Source of the DNA: Candidatus Sulfuritelmatomonas gaucii
GTDB taxonomy: Bacteria > Acidobacteriota > Terriglobia > Terriglobales > Acidobacteriaceae
Reading direction: 5' to 3'
NCBI GenBank assembly: GCA_900290245.1
Contig: OKRB01000090.1
Location: forward strand, 50,314 to 114,313
Length of the DNA stretch: 64,000 nt
The notes below the pieces were generated by a model. That model was not told the origin of the DNA and did not search any database. It saw only the letters and a program-made list of their open reading frames with translations. This document shows positions 33,209-42,155 of this stretch, piece by piece. Position numbers and translations under genes: made by a program. The stretch's first letter is position 1; each line of letters begins with the position of its first letter.

Positions 33209-36200
33209 CGCGATGCCAAACCCCCATTCGCCGTCTGTCTGTTTTCTGCGATTGAACCTGCTGCACGAACCATAATTCTGCCGCTGCGGAATTCATCCCC
33301 GGTCTGCCGCATGGCGCGCAGCAGCGCCGGCCAGTCGTCAATGCTGGTTGCGGAAATGTTCGCCACCATCTGGCGGGTCAGCTCGGGAACCAGGACGTTG
33401 AGCATCGCTGGCGGATATCCCTTTTCGTCGGCCAGCCGCGCCCAATACAGGTTGCTCGACTCCCAGGATTCACCGAAGAGCCGGCTTGCGTATCCGCCGG
33501 AGACGGGAAACGGCTCAACCGGAAGCAGCGCGCAGGTATCGGTTTCCGCCAGCGTAGGATGCGGAACACCAAAATCCCGCGACAGTCGCTCGAGCGACGT
33601 TGCCTCAGGATCGCGCCGCGAAAGCTCGTCCAACTCCCGGCTCGCCGGCCCCCAACCTGTGGCTTGATCGGGATAGTGCCTGCGGAACTGTGCTTCCAGG
33701 AAGAAGGTTTCCGCGGGAAGGATTTGATTCACTGTTCTTGCCGAGCCATCCTTGTGTTCGAGCGCCAGTTCGATCTCTTCCACCCGTCCGCGATCCATGC
33801 GCTCCATTAGAATATCGGCGACCTTCTGGCGCAAATCCGCGTTGGACTCCGCTGCGGTCAACAGCTCTTCTCCGGCTTGCTGGTAGAGGCTGGCGGCGTG
33901 CAGTTCCTGTTTGCTGATGCCCCACCAGCGCGGCAGCACCGCATCCACCAGGAGTTGAGGAACCGCCTCTTTCCAGATCAGCGCCTGAATCTTTTCCGGC
34001 GATATGAAATCCTCTTCGGTCAAAGCCAGCACATAGGGCAGATCGGCGAGCGAGCCGATCAGGTATGCGCCTCCGCCCGCGGTGGCGCCGATTCCGATCA
34101 GCGCCGGCGCCTCCCAGATCTCGTTGACGCCTTGAATCGAAGACGCCGCGAAATCGTGCGAGCGCACGAAGAGTGGATTGCTGTGCAGGATCTGGGCGCC
34201 CGGCGGCTCGTAGTAGGCATAATTCAGCCCCACCAGCGTATCTCTCAGGAACGGCGCAAGCCGCGCGCGCGCTGCATCCAGTTGCGCGGGAGTTGCCGGG
34301 CCGCGAATCACTTTCGACAGGTCCGTGCGCACCTGCAGCTCCGCGTGGCGGCTCACATACACTGTCGGCGACCATGAAACACGCTCGCCCGCGGTGAAGA
34401 TCGGCCGCGGCATCTCAAATTCGCGCAACGCACCGGCGAGCGGAAGCAGGCTGTCGCCAATTGCCGCGCCGTGCGACATTTGCCCCAGACCGTCGTAGAG
34501 TCCGAAGAGCGTGTCGAGCGATGCCAGCCGCTGGTCGTCGAGCACAGCGTGCATTCTCCGCGCCAGCTCCTGGTGAACGTGCTCGGCCTCGGGATTTCTC
34601 TCTGCGGGGCCGGCCAGCAAATCCACAACCTCATCTTCGGTGGGATTCGCGCTGCCTCCGGCGGCCTCCACGATCGTGTTCAGCGATTTCCGCGCCGCTT
34701 CAAAGAGCTGGCTCGACGACGAAACTCCGCTGTAGGCCTGGATTGCGTCATCCCATGACGCATTCAGCTTATCGTCGGGAATCTGCCGCTGCCGGGCGAG
34801 AATCTGCCAGACTCCGATCTCGGCCTGCAACGCGCCCAGCGCATTCGACCGCAGTGTCGGATTCGAGATGCCCGTGATGTGATCGGCCGTGTTGATGAAA
34901 TGCGTTATCGATGCGTCGCCCAGTTCCGGGAATTCGACGAAGATCGGATACCACGCATTCAATTGGTCATAGTGCGTGGCCAGCAGGCGCGCCGTGTCTT
35001 CAGAGAGACGCGCTCCCTGCTGCCGCGTGCTGTCCATTGCTGTCAACTTCAGATAGATCTGTGTCGGCCCACCGGTGATGAGGACGTTGGAATAGGCCAC
35101 GAGCGCCTCGAGCAGATGCTCGGGGTTGTCGGGCCTGACGTGCCGGACCGACTCGTGGAAGTGGTGCTGTTTCTCCTCGTGAAGAAAGATTCCCTGCCAC
35201 AGGTTCAGGCTGCCGGGCACCTCGACATCGCCGTTCGCTTCCCACTGCAGACGAGTGAGCAGGAGCAGCAGGTTCGAGTTCCTGGGGAAGACGCTGGTTG
35301 CCGCTGCGGAAACAGGAACGGCCGACCGGTAAGCTTCGTAGAGCCGCTTCAACCGGTCACCTTGCACAAGATGCGCCTGCTGCTCGGGGCTGACGCGCGA
35401 CAAAGCGTCAAAGTAGGCGACCGCCCATCCCTGATCCTTTGCCAGCAGTCGCAGGACGAACTCTCCAGGCGACCTTGGACTTGCTCCCACCAGTTCCTGC
35501 CATTGACGGTCGCCAGCAGCGCCTCCGGGCACATCCAGCACGCCGTCATGAATGCACAACCGGCTTCCATAGAAATCCAGCGCCGGGCCGTAGAAGAGGA
35601 GTCTCCTCAACCCGGGTGCTTGGTACAGCGCGAGCCTCGTCTGCGGGTCGAGCCGCGAAAGCGCCGAGTAAAGCCGATCCGCATCCTCGTCGTTCATCAG
35701 CAGATCGAGCACCGTGGCGCCGTTCCGTTGCTTTGTAGGCAGCAGCGTGGTCCAGTCACTCTCGTTGAAGAGGATGGGAACGCGGGTGGCGGGAAATTCA
35801 AACGTGAAGGGGACACCCTGCTGAAGGGATTGTTCCAGCCTGGTGATGGGAAAACCGGAATCCACGGTAAGGAATGCTCGCTCCGCATTCTCTGTGATCA
35901 GCGACGCGTCCTTTGCGCTGCAACCGTTCTCAAATTTGTAGCCGAGAATCTGGATCAGCGGCCCCACGTCGTTGCATCCTGTGACGCGGATCACGCCGTC
36001 TCCGCCCGCGAGCGGACGCAGCTCTCGCGCTTGCTGCACGTACCGGTCTGCCAGCACCAGGTACTCCGTCCTCTTGTCGCCGACGTGGCCGTAAAGGAAG
36101 GCGTTGCGCGCCAGCAGCGGCAGCACATCCGCGGGAGTGATCTCCTGGCTGATGCCGGTCATGCGAAGGAAGGAGTGCAGCGGGCCGGGAATGTCGATCA

Positions 36201-36360
36201 CCTGCTCCGGGCCCGGTGAACCCGTCGTATTTTGATCGGCAGCACCAGCCGCCTCGGAGTTCGCCGGCGACGGCGCCTTCGCAGCGAACGCTGAAACGCA
36301 GGCTGCCAGCATGATGAGGCCCGAAGCGAAAACAGCGGCAGGGCGAACAGGGAACTTCAT
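33205..36360 (-). CDS. Large exported protein of unknown function
   Basis: 1051 residues. A signal peptide (KFPVRPAAVFASGLIMLAACVSAFAAKAP) starts at ATG 36360, which has a strong GGAGGGGG eight bases before it. The mature protein is helical and soluble-looking, with no repeat or catalytic motif that I recognise, few cysteines (about six) and many Trp/Leu-rich amphipathic segments. It is the first gene of a two-gene operon with the VWFA-related protein. Such pairs suggest a periplasmic or surface complex in which the VWA domain holds a partner. I do not know a function. Confidence 0.7.
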   Translation of the reverse strand: MKFPVRPAAVFASGLIMLAACVSAFAAKAPSPANSEAAGAADQNTTGSPGPEQVIDIPGPLHSFLRMTGISQEITPADVLPLLARNAFLYGHVGDKRTEYLVLADRYVQQARELRPLAGGDGVIRVTGCNDVGPLIQILGYKFENGCSAKDASLITENAERAFLTVDSGFPITRLEQSLQQGVPFTFEFPATRVPILFNESDWTTLLPTKQRNGATVLDLLMNDEDADRLYSALSRLDPQTRLALYQAPGLRRLLFYGPALDFYGSRLCIHDGVLDVPGGAAGDRQWQELVGASPRSPGEFVLRLLAKDQGWAVAYFDALSRVSPEQQAHLVQGDRLKRLYEAYRSAVPVSAAATSVFPRNSNLLLLLTRLQWEANGDVEVPGSLNLWQGIFLHEEKQHHFHESVRHVRPDNPEHLLEALVAYSNVLITGGPTQIYLKLTAMDSTRQQGARLSEDTARLLATHYDQLNAWYPIFVEFPELGDASITHFINTADHITGISNPTLRSNALGALQAEIGVWQILARQRQIPDDKLNASWDDAIQAYSGVSSSSQLFEAARKSLNTIVEAAGGSANPTEDEVVDLLAGPAERNPEAEHVHQELARRMHAVLDDQRLASLDTLFGLYDGLGQMSHGAAIGDSLLPLAGALREFEMPRPIFTAGERVSWSPTVYVSRHAELQVRTDLSKVIRGPATPAQLDAARARLAPFLRDTLVGLNYAYYEPPGAQILHSNPLFVRSHDFAASSIQGVNEIWEAPALIGIGATAGGGAYLIGSLADLPYVLALTEEDFISPEKIQALIWKEAVPQLLVDAVLPRWWGISKQELHAASLYQQAGEELLTAAESNADLRQKVADILMERMDRGRVEEIELALEHKDGSARTVNQILPAETFFLEAQFRRHYPDQATGWGPASRELDELSRRDPEATSLERLSRDFGVPHPTLAETDTCALLPVEPFPVSGGYASRLFGESWESSNLYWARLADEKGYPPAMLNVLVPELTRQMVANISATSIDDWPALLRAMRQTGDEFRSGRIMVRAAGSIAENRQTANGGLASR

Positions 36361-36849
36361 TTTATCTACCCCCTCCAGATCTGCGTTTACTTCCCACGAA
36401 TCAGAATCTGTCTGCACGCAAAAGCGGAAAGCTGATCAAAGCGGTCTCACAAAAACCGCCATGTGCGATTGGCTCATCTTGTATCGCGTTCCCTTGATCT
36501 CCGCATCTTTCTTACAGAATCAAAGCGGAAAAATAATCATTGCGGCAATCATGGGATATTTGCGGATGAACTTATATTTCCCAATCACCAGAGGGTATTG
36601 ACGATGGGGGACCCATCACCTGTGTCGGTGAACTGTCCACGTGTAGCCGAAGCTTAGCAGGCACGCGTGACTCTGACTAGTCCTTTTTTTAGAAATTCGT
36701 AGCGTCGCTCCAGGAGAATGGCCAAAACCACACCGGGAGGGATGCGGGATCCTGATGAGGGGATCTACGAGGCGTCTGTCGAGCGCCTCGCGCAATCAGA
36801 TTGCGCGGTGAACTGCGCGTGCTGCGGGCTCGTTTGCCTGTGCCCAAGG

Positions 36850-36869
36850 TTGCACAACTTATGGTGCAA
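36850..36869. promoter_or_regulatory. Inverted repeat, possible operator
   Basis: TTGCAC (36850-36855) and GTGCAA (36864-36869) separated by eight bases, a spacing of 14 bp centre to centre. This is a form typical of dimeric regulators. No regulator gene is adjacent. Confidence 0.35.
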
Positions 36870-36945
36870 TCCACTAGTCGCGCATTTCTGGATCGTTTCG
36901 CAGAGACGCGTTTCTGGGTGGCGATCAAGCGATCTGCGCGTGCTT

Positions 36946-36966
36946 CAATTGTCACGCAATTGTCAC
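36946..36966. repeat. Tandem 10-bp direct repeat at 11-bp pitch
   Basis: CAATTGTCAC occurs at 36946-36955 and 36957-36966, one helical turn apart, like a paired response-regulator site. Confidence 0.6.
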
Positions 36967-37110
36967 AGGCTCATTGACCGCGTTCGCGCCGTCATTGTTG
37001 CGAAATTGTTTTGTTCGGTTCCCTTTGTGCCACCCTCGCGGGGGGAATTCCGATCAACGGTCAGCCCGGCCACGAAGTCCCGGAGGTCTCGAAGCGTAAA
37101 CCTGCTGATC

Positions 37111-37764
37111 TTATGGAACGCGCTCGGCCGTGTTGCCGGCTTCGAAGATGTGTCCCATCTTCTCCTGCTTGGTTTTCAGGTAACGTTCGAAGGTTTTGTG
37201 CGTGGGCACATCAGCCGAGACGCGCTCCGTCACCGTGATCCCGGCAGACTCGAGCCCATCCACTTTTTCGGGATTGTTGGTCATCAGCCGCACGCGTCGT
37301 ACGCCAAGCAGCTTCAGCACCTCGGCGGCAAGGTCATAGTCCCGGCAGTCCGCGGCAAAGCCCAGTTCCTCATTCGCTTCCACGGTATCCAGCCCCTGGT
37401 CCTGCAGTTCGTAGGCCTTGAGCTTCGCCATCAGGCCGATGCCGCGTCCCTCCTGCTGCTCGTAGAGCAGAATGCCCGCGCCCTCCTCGGCGATCCGCGT
37501 CAGTGCCAACTCCAGCTGCATCCGGCAATCGCAGCGCAGCGATCCGAATACGTCGCCGGTAAGGCATTGCGAGTGGATGCGCACCAGCGGCGGCGTCGAA
37601 TGCACATCGCCCATCACCAGCGCCACCAGGCCCTCCACCGCTGAGTCCGGTTCGCAGCCGGGTTCCGTCACCTTCCGCGCGCCCTCAAATCCCAGAATGC
37701 GAAAAGTCCCCCATCGAGTGGGAAAATCTGCTTCGGCAATCTTCTTCACGCTCTCCAATGCCAT
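37111..37764 (-). CDS. ribA: GTP cyclohydrolase II
   Basis: A 217-residue enzyme that opens GTP in the first step of riboflavin synthesis. The zinc ligands are the three Cys in [15 protein letters not shown]. The catalytic segment [22 protein letters not shown] follows, then [16 protein letters not shown]. It lacks the DHBP synthase (RibB) domain often fused in front, so that activity must be encoded elsewhere. No FMN riboswitch was seen upstream and no other rib genes are nearby. Confidence 0.93.
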   Translation of the reverse strand: MALESVKKIAEADFPTRWGTFRILGFEGARKVTEPGCEPDSAVEGLVALVMGDVHSTPPLVRIHSQCLTGDVFGSLRCDCRMQLELALTRIAEEGAGILLYEQQEGRGIGLMAKLKAYELQDQGLDTVEANEELGFAADCRDYDLAAEVLKLLGVRRVRLMTNNPEKVDGLESAGITVTERVSADVPTHKTFERYLKTKQEKMGHIFEAGNTAERVP

Positions 37765-37866
37765 GCTTCCATTTTACGGCGCGCGGCGTTTTCGGCCCGC
37801 GAGACGCTACTGATCCGCATTGACATCGTGTCCCCCTCGACGGTACCCCTCAAGTGAGGCGCGTTG

Positions 37867-38340
37867 ATGAAGTCCTCTGTGCAGATCGTCCCTGTCGAAA
37901 GTGCCGAAGCTCTCGCCTCGGTGCGCACTCTGCTCCAGGAGTATTGGAACTCCTTCGGCTTCACCCCTTGCTTCCAGAACTTCAGTGATGAGATTGCCGG
38001 TTTGCCCGGTGCCTACGCGCCGCCGGGCGGCCGCCTCGCCCTGGCCATGGTCGAAGGCCAGCCCGCCGGATGCATCGCTTTGCGCCGCCTCGACGAACGC
38101 CACGCCGAAGTCAAACGCCTTTATGCGCGCCCGGCATTCCGCGGGTTCGGCCTTGGCCGGGCATTGCTCGAGTGGGTGATGGCCGAAGCTCGCGCCGCCG
38201 GATACTCCAAAATGGTGGGCGACACCATGCCGGTGATGGGCGATGCCCTGGCCCTATACGACCGCATGGGATTCGAGCGCTGCGAACCCTACTCCCCAAA
38301 GCCCACCGAAGGCGCCATCTATATTCGTAAGACTCTCTAG
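37867..38340 (+). CDS. GNAT family N-acetyltransferase
   Basis: 157 residues. The acetyl-CoA-binding motif A is seen in VKRLYARPAFRGFGLGRALLEWVMAEARAAG (RGFGLG), and motif B ends with ALYDRMGFERCEPY. This is the subfamily in which an N-terminal LLQEYWNSFGF segment precedes the fold. The substrate is unknown. The ATG at 37867 is preferred to the TTG three bases earlier. Confidence 0.85.
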   Translation: MKSSVQIVPVESAEALASVRTLLQEYWNSFGFTPCFQNFSDEIAGLPGAYAPPGGRLALAMVEGQPAGCIALRRLDERHAEVKRLYARPAFRGFGLGRALLEWVMAEARAAGYSKMVGDTMPVMGDALALYDRMGFERCEPYSPKPTEGAIYIRKTL

Positions 38341-38403
38341 TCGCTCTCCCGCCGGTCCTTCGGTCCACCTTCATTGATCTTGAATCTCATAACGTCTGTT
38401 TCC

Positions 38404-38449
38404 TAGTCCCTTAGTCCCTAGTCCCTCGCTCCCCGCTCCCCCGCTCCCC
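38404..38449. repeat. Degenerate word repeat (TAGTCCC / GCTCCCC)
   Basis: Units TAGTCCC, TTAGTCCC, TAGTCCC, TCGCTCCCC, GCTCCCCC, GCTCCCC with a period of 7-9 bases, between the GNAT and kinase genes. It is the complement of the GGGANTA-type heptamer word. Confidence 0.6.
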
Positions 38450-38472
38450 GTCCTCTGCGATACATTGATCGT

Positions 38473-39771
38473 GTGACAGACAACCTGATTTGGGTCACGC
38501 TGTTAGTCAAGCTTGGCGTGGTTGCCTCGGTCGCCAGCGTCCTGGCGCGCGTTACCACTTTCCGGCGCCTGTTTTTCGCCGAGACACGCAGTCGTCGGCA
38601 AACTCTGGCCTTGCTGGCGTTTTTCCTGGTGCCGCTCACTCTCGGGGTCTGGCTTCGGTTCCGGGTTCCCAACTTTCTCGCCGCCGACATCTCATTTGAA
38701 ACCGTTATTCTTCTAGGCCTGCTCATCGGCCCCGGCTGGGCGATGCTCAGCGGCGCCGTCCTTTCCGTCCCCGCCTTTCTGCACCACGAGTTCCTCGCGC
38801 TCCCGTTCGATGTCGCACTCGGTCTGGCTGCCGGCATGATCGGCCGCTTTGTGGAGAAGGAAGAGATCTGGTCCTTCACGCCTTTCGTTGATCTGAGCCT
38901 CTATCGCTGGATCCGACGCAATCTGATCAAGCCGCGCGTCGACCGCCAGATTCTCCTCCTGGTTCTGATCGCCGCCATGGAGATGATTCGCGACTGGATT
39001 GCGCACATTTTTCCGCACCGCCTCTTCGCGCTGGTTTCCAGCCACATCTGGCTGCAGGCGCTCGTGTGCCTTGCCGCGCCCATTAATGTCGGCATCGCCC
39101 TCAAAGTGTGGAACGCGCTCCGCGTCGAGATGTCTCTCGAGGAGCAGAAGCGCCTGGTGCTTGAAGCCCGCCTCGACGCCCTGCAACGCCAGATCAATCC
39201 GCACTTTCTCTTCAATACCCTCAACTCCGTTGCCTCGCTGGTGCGCAGCCAGCCCGAGCTCGCCCGCCAGATGACGGTCAAGCTGGCCAACATTCTGCGC
39301 GCTCTGCTCAAGGATCACGATGCCTACGTTCCGCTGCGCGACGAGCTCAGATTCACCGACGACTACATCGATATCGAGGTGGTGCGCTTCGGCGCCGACA
39401 AGCTCCGCATCGAAAAAGACATCGATCCACGCACGCTGGAGGTCCTGGTCCCCAGCATTCTGCTCCAGCCGCTTATCGAGAACAGCATCAAGCACGGCCT
39501 GGAGCCGCGCATCCACGGCGGAACAGTCACGCTGCGCAGCCGCCTTGAAGGCGATCGCCTGGCCATCGAGGTGGCCGACGACGGCGTCGGCATGAACAAC
39601 GGATCGGCGTCCTTCAACCGGCGCACCGGCGCGGGCATCGGCATGAAAAATGTGCAGGAGCGGCTGGAAGTCCTCTACGGCAAGCAGGCAAGCTTCAACG
39701 TGGTCAGCAACCCCGGCCGCGGCACCCTCATCTCCATCGAAATCCCCGCACACGTCGCCGAACCCGTTTGA
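38473..39771 (+). CDS. LytS-type sensor histidine kinase
   Basis: 432 residues, GTG start. About six hydrophobic segments in the first 215 residues form a 5TMR-LYT-like sensor. The HisKA-like block of the LytS/YehU class follows, with QRQINPHFLFNTLNS and phospho-acceptor His244. The ATPase has the N box LIENSIKHGLEPR, ADDGVGM and GAGIGMKNVQERL. Such kinases phosphorylate LytTR response regulators. None is next to it, so it is an orphan here. The preceding intergenic DNA carries a degenerate word repeat. Confidence 0.88.
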   Translation: MTDNLIWVTLLVKLGVVASVASVLARVTTFRRLFFAETRSRRQTLALLAFFLVPLTLGVWLRFRVPNFLAADISFETVILLGLLIGPGWAMLSGAVLSVPAFLHHEFLALPFDVALGLAAGMIGRFVEKEEIWSFTPFVDLSLYRWIRRNLIKPRVDRQILLLVLIAAMEMIRDWIAHIFPHRLFALVSSHIWLQALVCLAAPINVGIALKVWNALRVEMSLEEQKRLVLEARLDALQRQINPHFLFNTLNSVASLVRSQPELARQMTVKLANILRALLKDHDAYVPLRDELRFTDDYIDIEVVRFGADKLRIEKDIDPRTLEVLVPSILLQPLIENSIKHGLEPRIHGGTVTLRSRLEGDRLAIEVADDGVGMNNGSASFNRRTGAGIGMKNVQERLEVLYGKQASFNVVSNPGRGTLISIEIPAHVAEPV

Positions 39772-39806
39772 TGATGTCAGCCGCCGCGTGCGCCAAGGAG
39801 AGAGAA

Positions 39807-40220
39807 ATGACGAACCACGATTTTCCAGCCACCTCCCAGGTGCTTCTTGAAGAAATCGGCCAGATTGCCGTGACCGTCAGCGATCTCAAACGCTCCAGGG
39901 CTTTCTATCAGGACGTTCTCGGCATGAGATTTCTCTTCGACGCCGGCCCCATGTCGTTCTTCCAGTGCGGCAAAGTCCGTTTTGCCATTGGAACCTCAGA
40001 CAAGCCCGCGTCGCCCGGTGCGACCATCCTGAATTTTCGCGTTCCCGACATTAAGCAGGCCTACACGCTGCTGCAGGCGAAGGGCGTTGAGTTTGCCCAG
40101 CCATCGCACCTCGTCGCCAGGATGCCCGACCACGATCTGTGGCTCGCATTTCTCCGTGATCCCGACGCGAATCCAATCGCCCTGATGTGCGAATTGGCCA
40201 CCGGTGCGTCCGCGCCATAA
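39807..40220 (+). CDS. VOC family (glyoxalase-like) protein
   Basis: A 137-residue vicinal-oxygen-chelate fold with two beta-alpha-beta-beta-beta units: IGQIAVTVSDLKRSRAFYQDVLGMRFLF and HDLWLAFLRDPDANPIALM. A candidate metal His is missing in the first unit (Gln in IGQIAV), so it may be non-catalytic or bind a ligand differently. The start at ATG 39807 follows AAGGAGAG; the frame is open from 39768 and overlaps the kinase end. Confidence 0.8.
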   Translation: MTNHDFPATSQVLLEEIGQIAVTVSDLKRSRAFYQDVLGMRFLFDAGPMSFFQCGKVRFAIGTSDKPASPGATILNFRVPDIKQAYTLLQAKGVEFAQPSHLVARMPDHDLWLAFLRDPDANPIALMCELATGASAP

Positions 40221-40302
40221 GAGCGATTCTCGCCGCCAGTTACAAATTGTTCTCATTGCCGTTTTTCGCGCAACACTCCGCCCTTCGCGCTATCCTCAAT
40301 TC

Positions 40303-41310
40303 ATGGTGCGCTTCACGGTGCTCGCCTCGGGCTCCAAGGGAAACAGTACTGTTGTTTCAGGCGGCCGCACGCGCATCCTTATCGACGCGGGCCTAAGCTG
40401 CCGCGAGCTTTTCCGCCGCATGAAGCTGGCCGGCGAAGATCCCGCTACGCTGGATGCCATCGTTATCACCCACGAGCATCAGGATCACGTGAACGGACTC
40501 GCCGTCACGGCCCGCAAGCTCGGCATCCCGGTTTACTTTACCGAGGCGACCCACCGCGCATGGATGCGCTGGCTGACACCGCGCCGCCAGATGACCTACG
40601 CCCAATGGGTCGAGCTCTGCCGCAAGCAGGCCGCCGAGCGCCAGGCCGAACTCGATTCGCCCGAGTCAGAATCCGCGGATTGCGCCGGCGATCCCGAGGA
40701 AGCCGAGGCTGACGAGCAGCTTCAGACGGCGGCGACTCCCGACGCCGAAGACCCCGCGCCCGCTCCGGTATCCGCCGGGCCGCCCTCTCTGAAAGAGGAT
40801 CCCACCTGGCTTCCCGCCGTCGAATACTTCCAGTCCGGTCAGCCATTCTCGATCGGCGACATTGGCCTCAGCCCCTTTACCATCCCGCATGATGCCGCTG
40901 ACCCTGTGGGATTTGTCTGTACGGTCGAAAGGGTGCGGTTGGGCTTTGCTACAGATCTCGGCTACATCCCGCCCAACGTCATGCAGCAGCTCCAGAACCT
41001 CGATCTGCTCCTGCTTGAGTCGAATCACGACCTCGAAATGCTGCGCGACGGCCCCTACCCCTGGTCGGTCAAGCAAAGGGTGCTCTCCCGCGTGGGCCAT
41101 CTTTCCAACGATGCCACGGCGGAATTCCTCTCCTCCGCATACGACGGCCAGGCCGCCTATATTATCCTGGCGCATCTCTCTGAAAATAATAATCTTCCTG
41201 AGCTAGCCAGGGTCGCCGCCGAGCGTGCCCTCATGGGTCGGGCCAGCCTGCTGGCCAACCGCCTGTTACTTGCCGAGCAACACCAGCCACTTTCGCCTAT
41301 CAGTTTCTAA
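40303..41310 (+). CDS. MBL-fold metallo-hydrolase with an acidic insertion (YycJ/WalJ-like)
   Basis: 335 residues. The metal motif THEHQDHVNGL gives His57, His59, Asp61 and His62, and the N-terminal FTVLASGSKGNSTVV is typical of the YycJ group. Metal ligands further on lie in FATDLGYI and LLESNHDLEMLRDG, with HLSNDATAEF and LAHLSENNN near the end. Residues about 88-178 are an insertion rich in Glu, Ala and Pro (ELDSPESESADCAGDPEEAEADEQLQ region) that interrupts the usual fold. The start at ATG 40303 is where similarity begins. YycJ homologues have been linked to DNA end processing, but the role here is open. Confidence 0.85.
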   Translation: MVRFTVLASGSKGNSTVVSGGRTRILIDAGLSCRELFRRMKLAGEDPATLDAIVITHEHQDHVNGLAVTARKLGIPVYFTEATHRAWMRWLTPRRQMTYAQWVELCRKQAAERQAELDSPESESADCAGDPEEAEADEQLQTAATPDAEDPAPAPVSAGPPSLKEDPTWLPAVEYFQSGQPFSIGDIGLSPFTIPHDAADPVGFVCTVERVRLGFATDLGYIPPNVMQQLQNLDLLLLESNHDLEMLRDGPYPWSVKQRVLSRVGHLSNDATAEFLSSAYDGQAAYIILAHLSENNNLPELARVAAERALMGRASLLANRLLLAEQHQPLSPISF

Positions 41311-41525
41311 CCAAAAGCATTACAATACGGATATTGGCCAAAGAAAAGTTGAAGATTGTGAATGGGCCGAATTGAAGGCGCCGTCAGGGAAAATCGCACA
41401 GATGTTGTGCAAATCGGGGATTTTTAGCATCCAGTCCCTACGCTGAGGCGTCCAATCAAGTAACTTCCGAAAGTAAGTATCGGAAGCACGAAAGTTCAAT
41501 TTCATTTTTTGCAAAGCGAGTCTTT
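41311..41525. other. Intergenic region before a zinc-finger membrane protein
   Basis: 215 bp, AT-richer than the neighbours. A hairpin CTTCCGA-N9-TCGGAAG lies at 41464-41486. No confident promoter. Confidence 0.35.
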
Positions 41526-41993
41526 ATGCCTGCGGTAAAAATCCGATGCACTGACCGGGTTGTGGGCTCCATTTTGGCAAGCTGGCGATATGACATCTCC
41601 GGGATTTCTCCGGAAATGCGCCGGGACTACGAACAACACCTTGCCGAATGTGCCCGATGCAGTGGACGCCAAAGGTTCCACCGGAGCCTTGACGCCTCGC
41701 TAGCGATTCTCACCTCGGTAGCGGCCCTCTTCTTCCTGTTCGCCTTGTTGGTTCTAAAGCACGTTCAACCCCTGGAGCATGTCGCTTTCAAGGTTCTCGG
41801 CCTCGATAGCTTCGACGTCTACCACATGCTGGTATCGGCCGGGATTGCGGGACTCTGCTTCTCGGTCATCGCCATGGCATTGGTCCTCATGGCAACGCCC
41901 GCTCCGTCGTACCTGAGCGGAATCGCCGCCGAACGCGCCCGGCTGATCGAAGAGCGTTTGCCCGCTGCCATCAAATCTCTACGTATGCGATAA
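41526..41993 (+). CDS. Small membrane protein with an anti-sigma-like zinc finger
   Basis: A 155-residue protein. DYEQHLAECARCSGRQRFH near residue 35 fits the HxxxCxxC zinc-binding pattern of ZAS/zf-HC2 anti-sigma factors. Two transmembrane helices follow (ILTSVAALFFLFALLVL and AGIAGLCFSVIAMALVLMA). No sigma factor gene is adjacent, which an anti-sigma factor would normally have, so a regulatory role is unproven. A strong terminator follows 23 bases after the stop codon. Confidence 0.7.
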   Translation: MPAVKIRCTDRVVGSILASWRYDISGISPEMRRDYEQHLAECARCSGRQRFHRSLDASLAILTSVAALFFLFALLVLKHVQPLEHVAFKVLGLDSFDVYHMLVSAGIAGLCFSVIAMALVLMATPAPSYLSGIAAERARLIEERLPAAIKSLRMR

Positions 41994-42015
41994 CGCCAAC
42001 CCTGTCCTCCTGATG

Positions 42016-42045
42016 AAAGGCCTCCCCTTGCGGGAGGCCTTTTTT
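42016..42045 (+). terminator. Rho-independent terminator
   Basis: Perfect arms AAAGGCCTCCC (42016-42026) and GGGAGGCCTTT (42032-42042) with a five-base loop, followed by T to 42045. It ends the zinc-finger membrane protein gene. Confidence 0.92.
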
Positions 42046-42096
42046 GCGTTATCGGGAAATCCGGCTCCACAGCCGAAAAGCGACGCGGCGATTTCT

Positions 42097-42102
42097 TATA
42101 AT
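42097..42102 (+). promoter_or_regulatory. Candidate -10 element for gpm
   Basis: A perfect TATAAT stands 53 bases before the gpm ATG, just after the preceding terminator. No good -35 is seen 17 bases upstream. Confidence 0.4.
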
Positions 42103-42155
42103 TGAGTTGAAACATCAACGAAAAAAGAGATTCCAGCTTGGGAAAGAGAGTCGAG

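Larger units (their letters stand above)
36361..37110. other. Long divergent region between the exported-protein operon and ribA
   Basis: About 750 bp with lower GC than the flanks in its first part and no credible gene. It holds an inverted repeat TTGCAC-N8-GTGCAA (36850-36869) and a tandem pair of CAATTGTCAC (36946-36966). It is likely to carry the promoter of the exported-protein operon on its left side; ribA ends at its right side. Confidence 0.5.

Noticed and set aside
34879..36219. 446-codon plus-strand frame antisense to the large exported protein
   Set aside because: The minus-strand gene has a good ribosome site, signal peptide and coupling to the VWA gene; the plus-strand product has no features.
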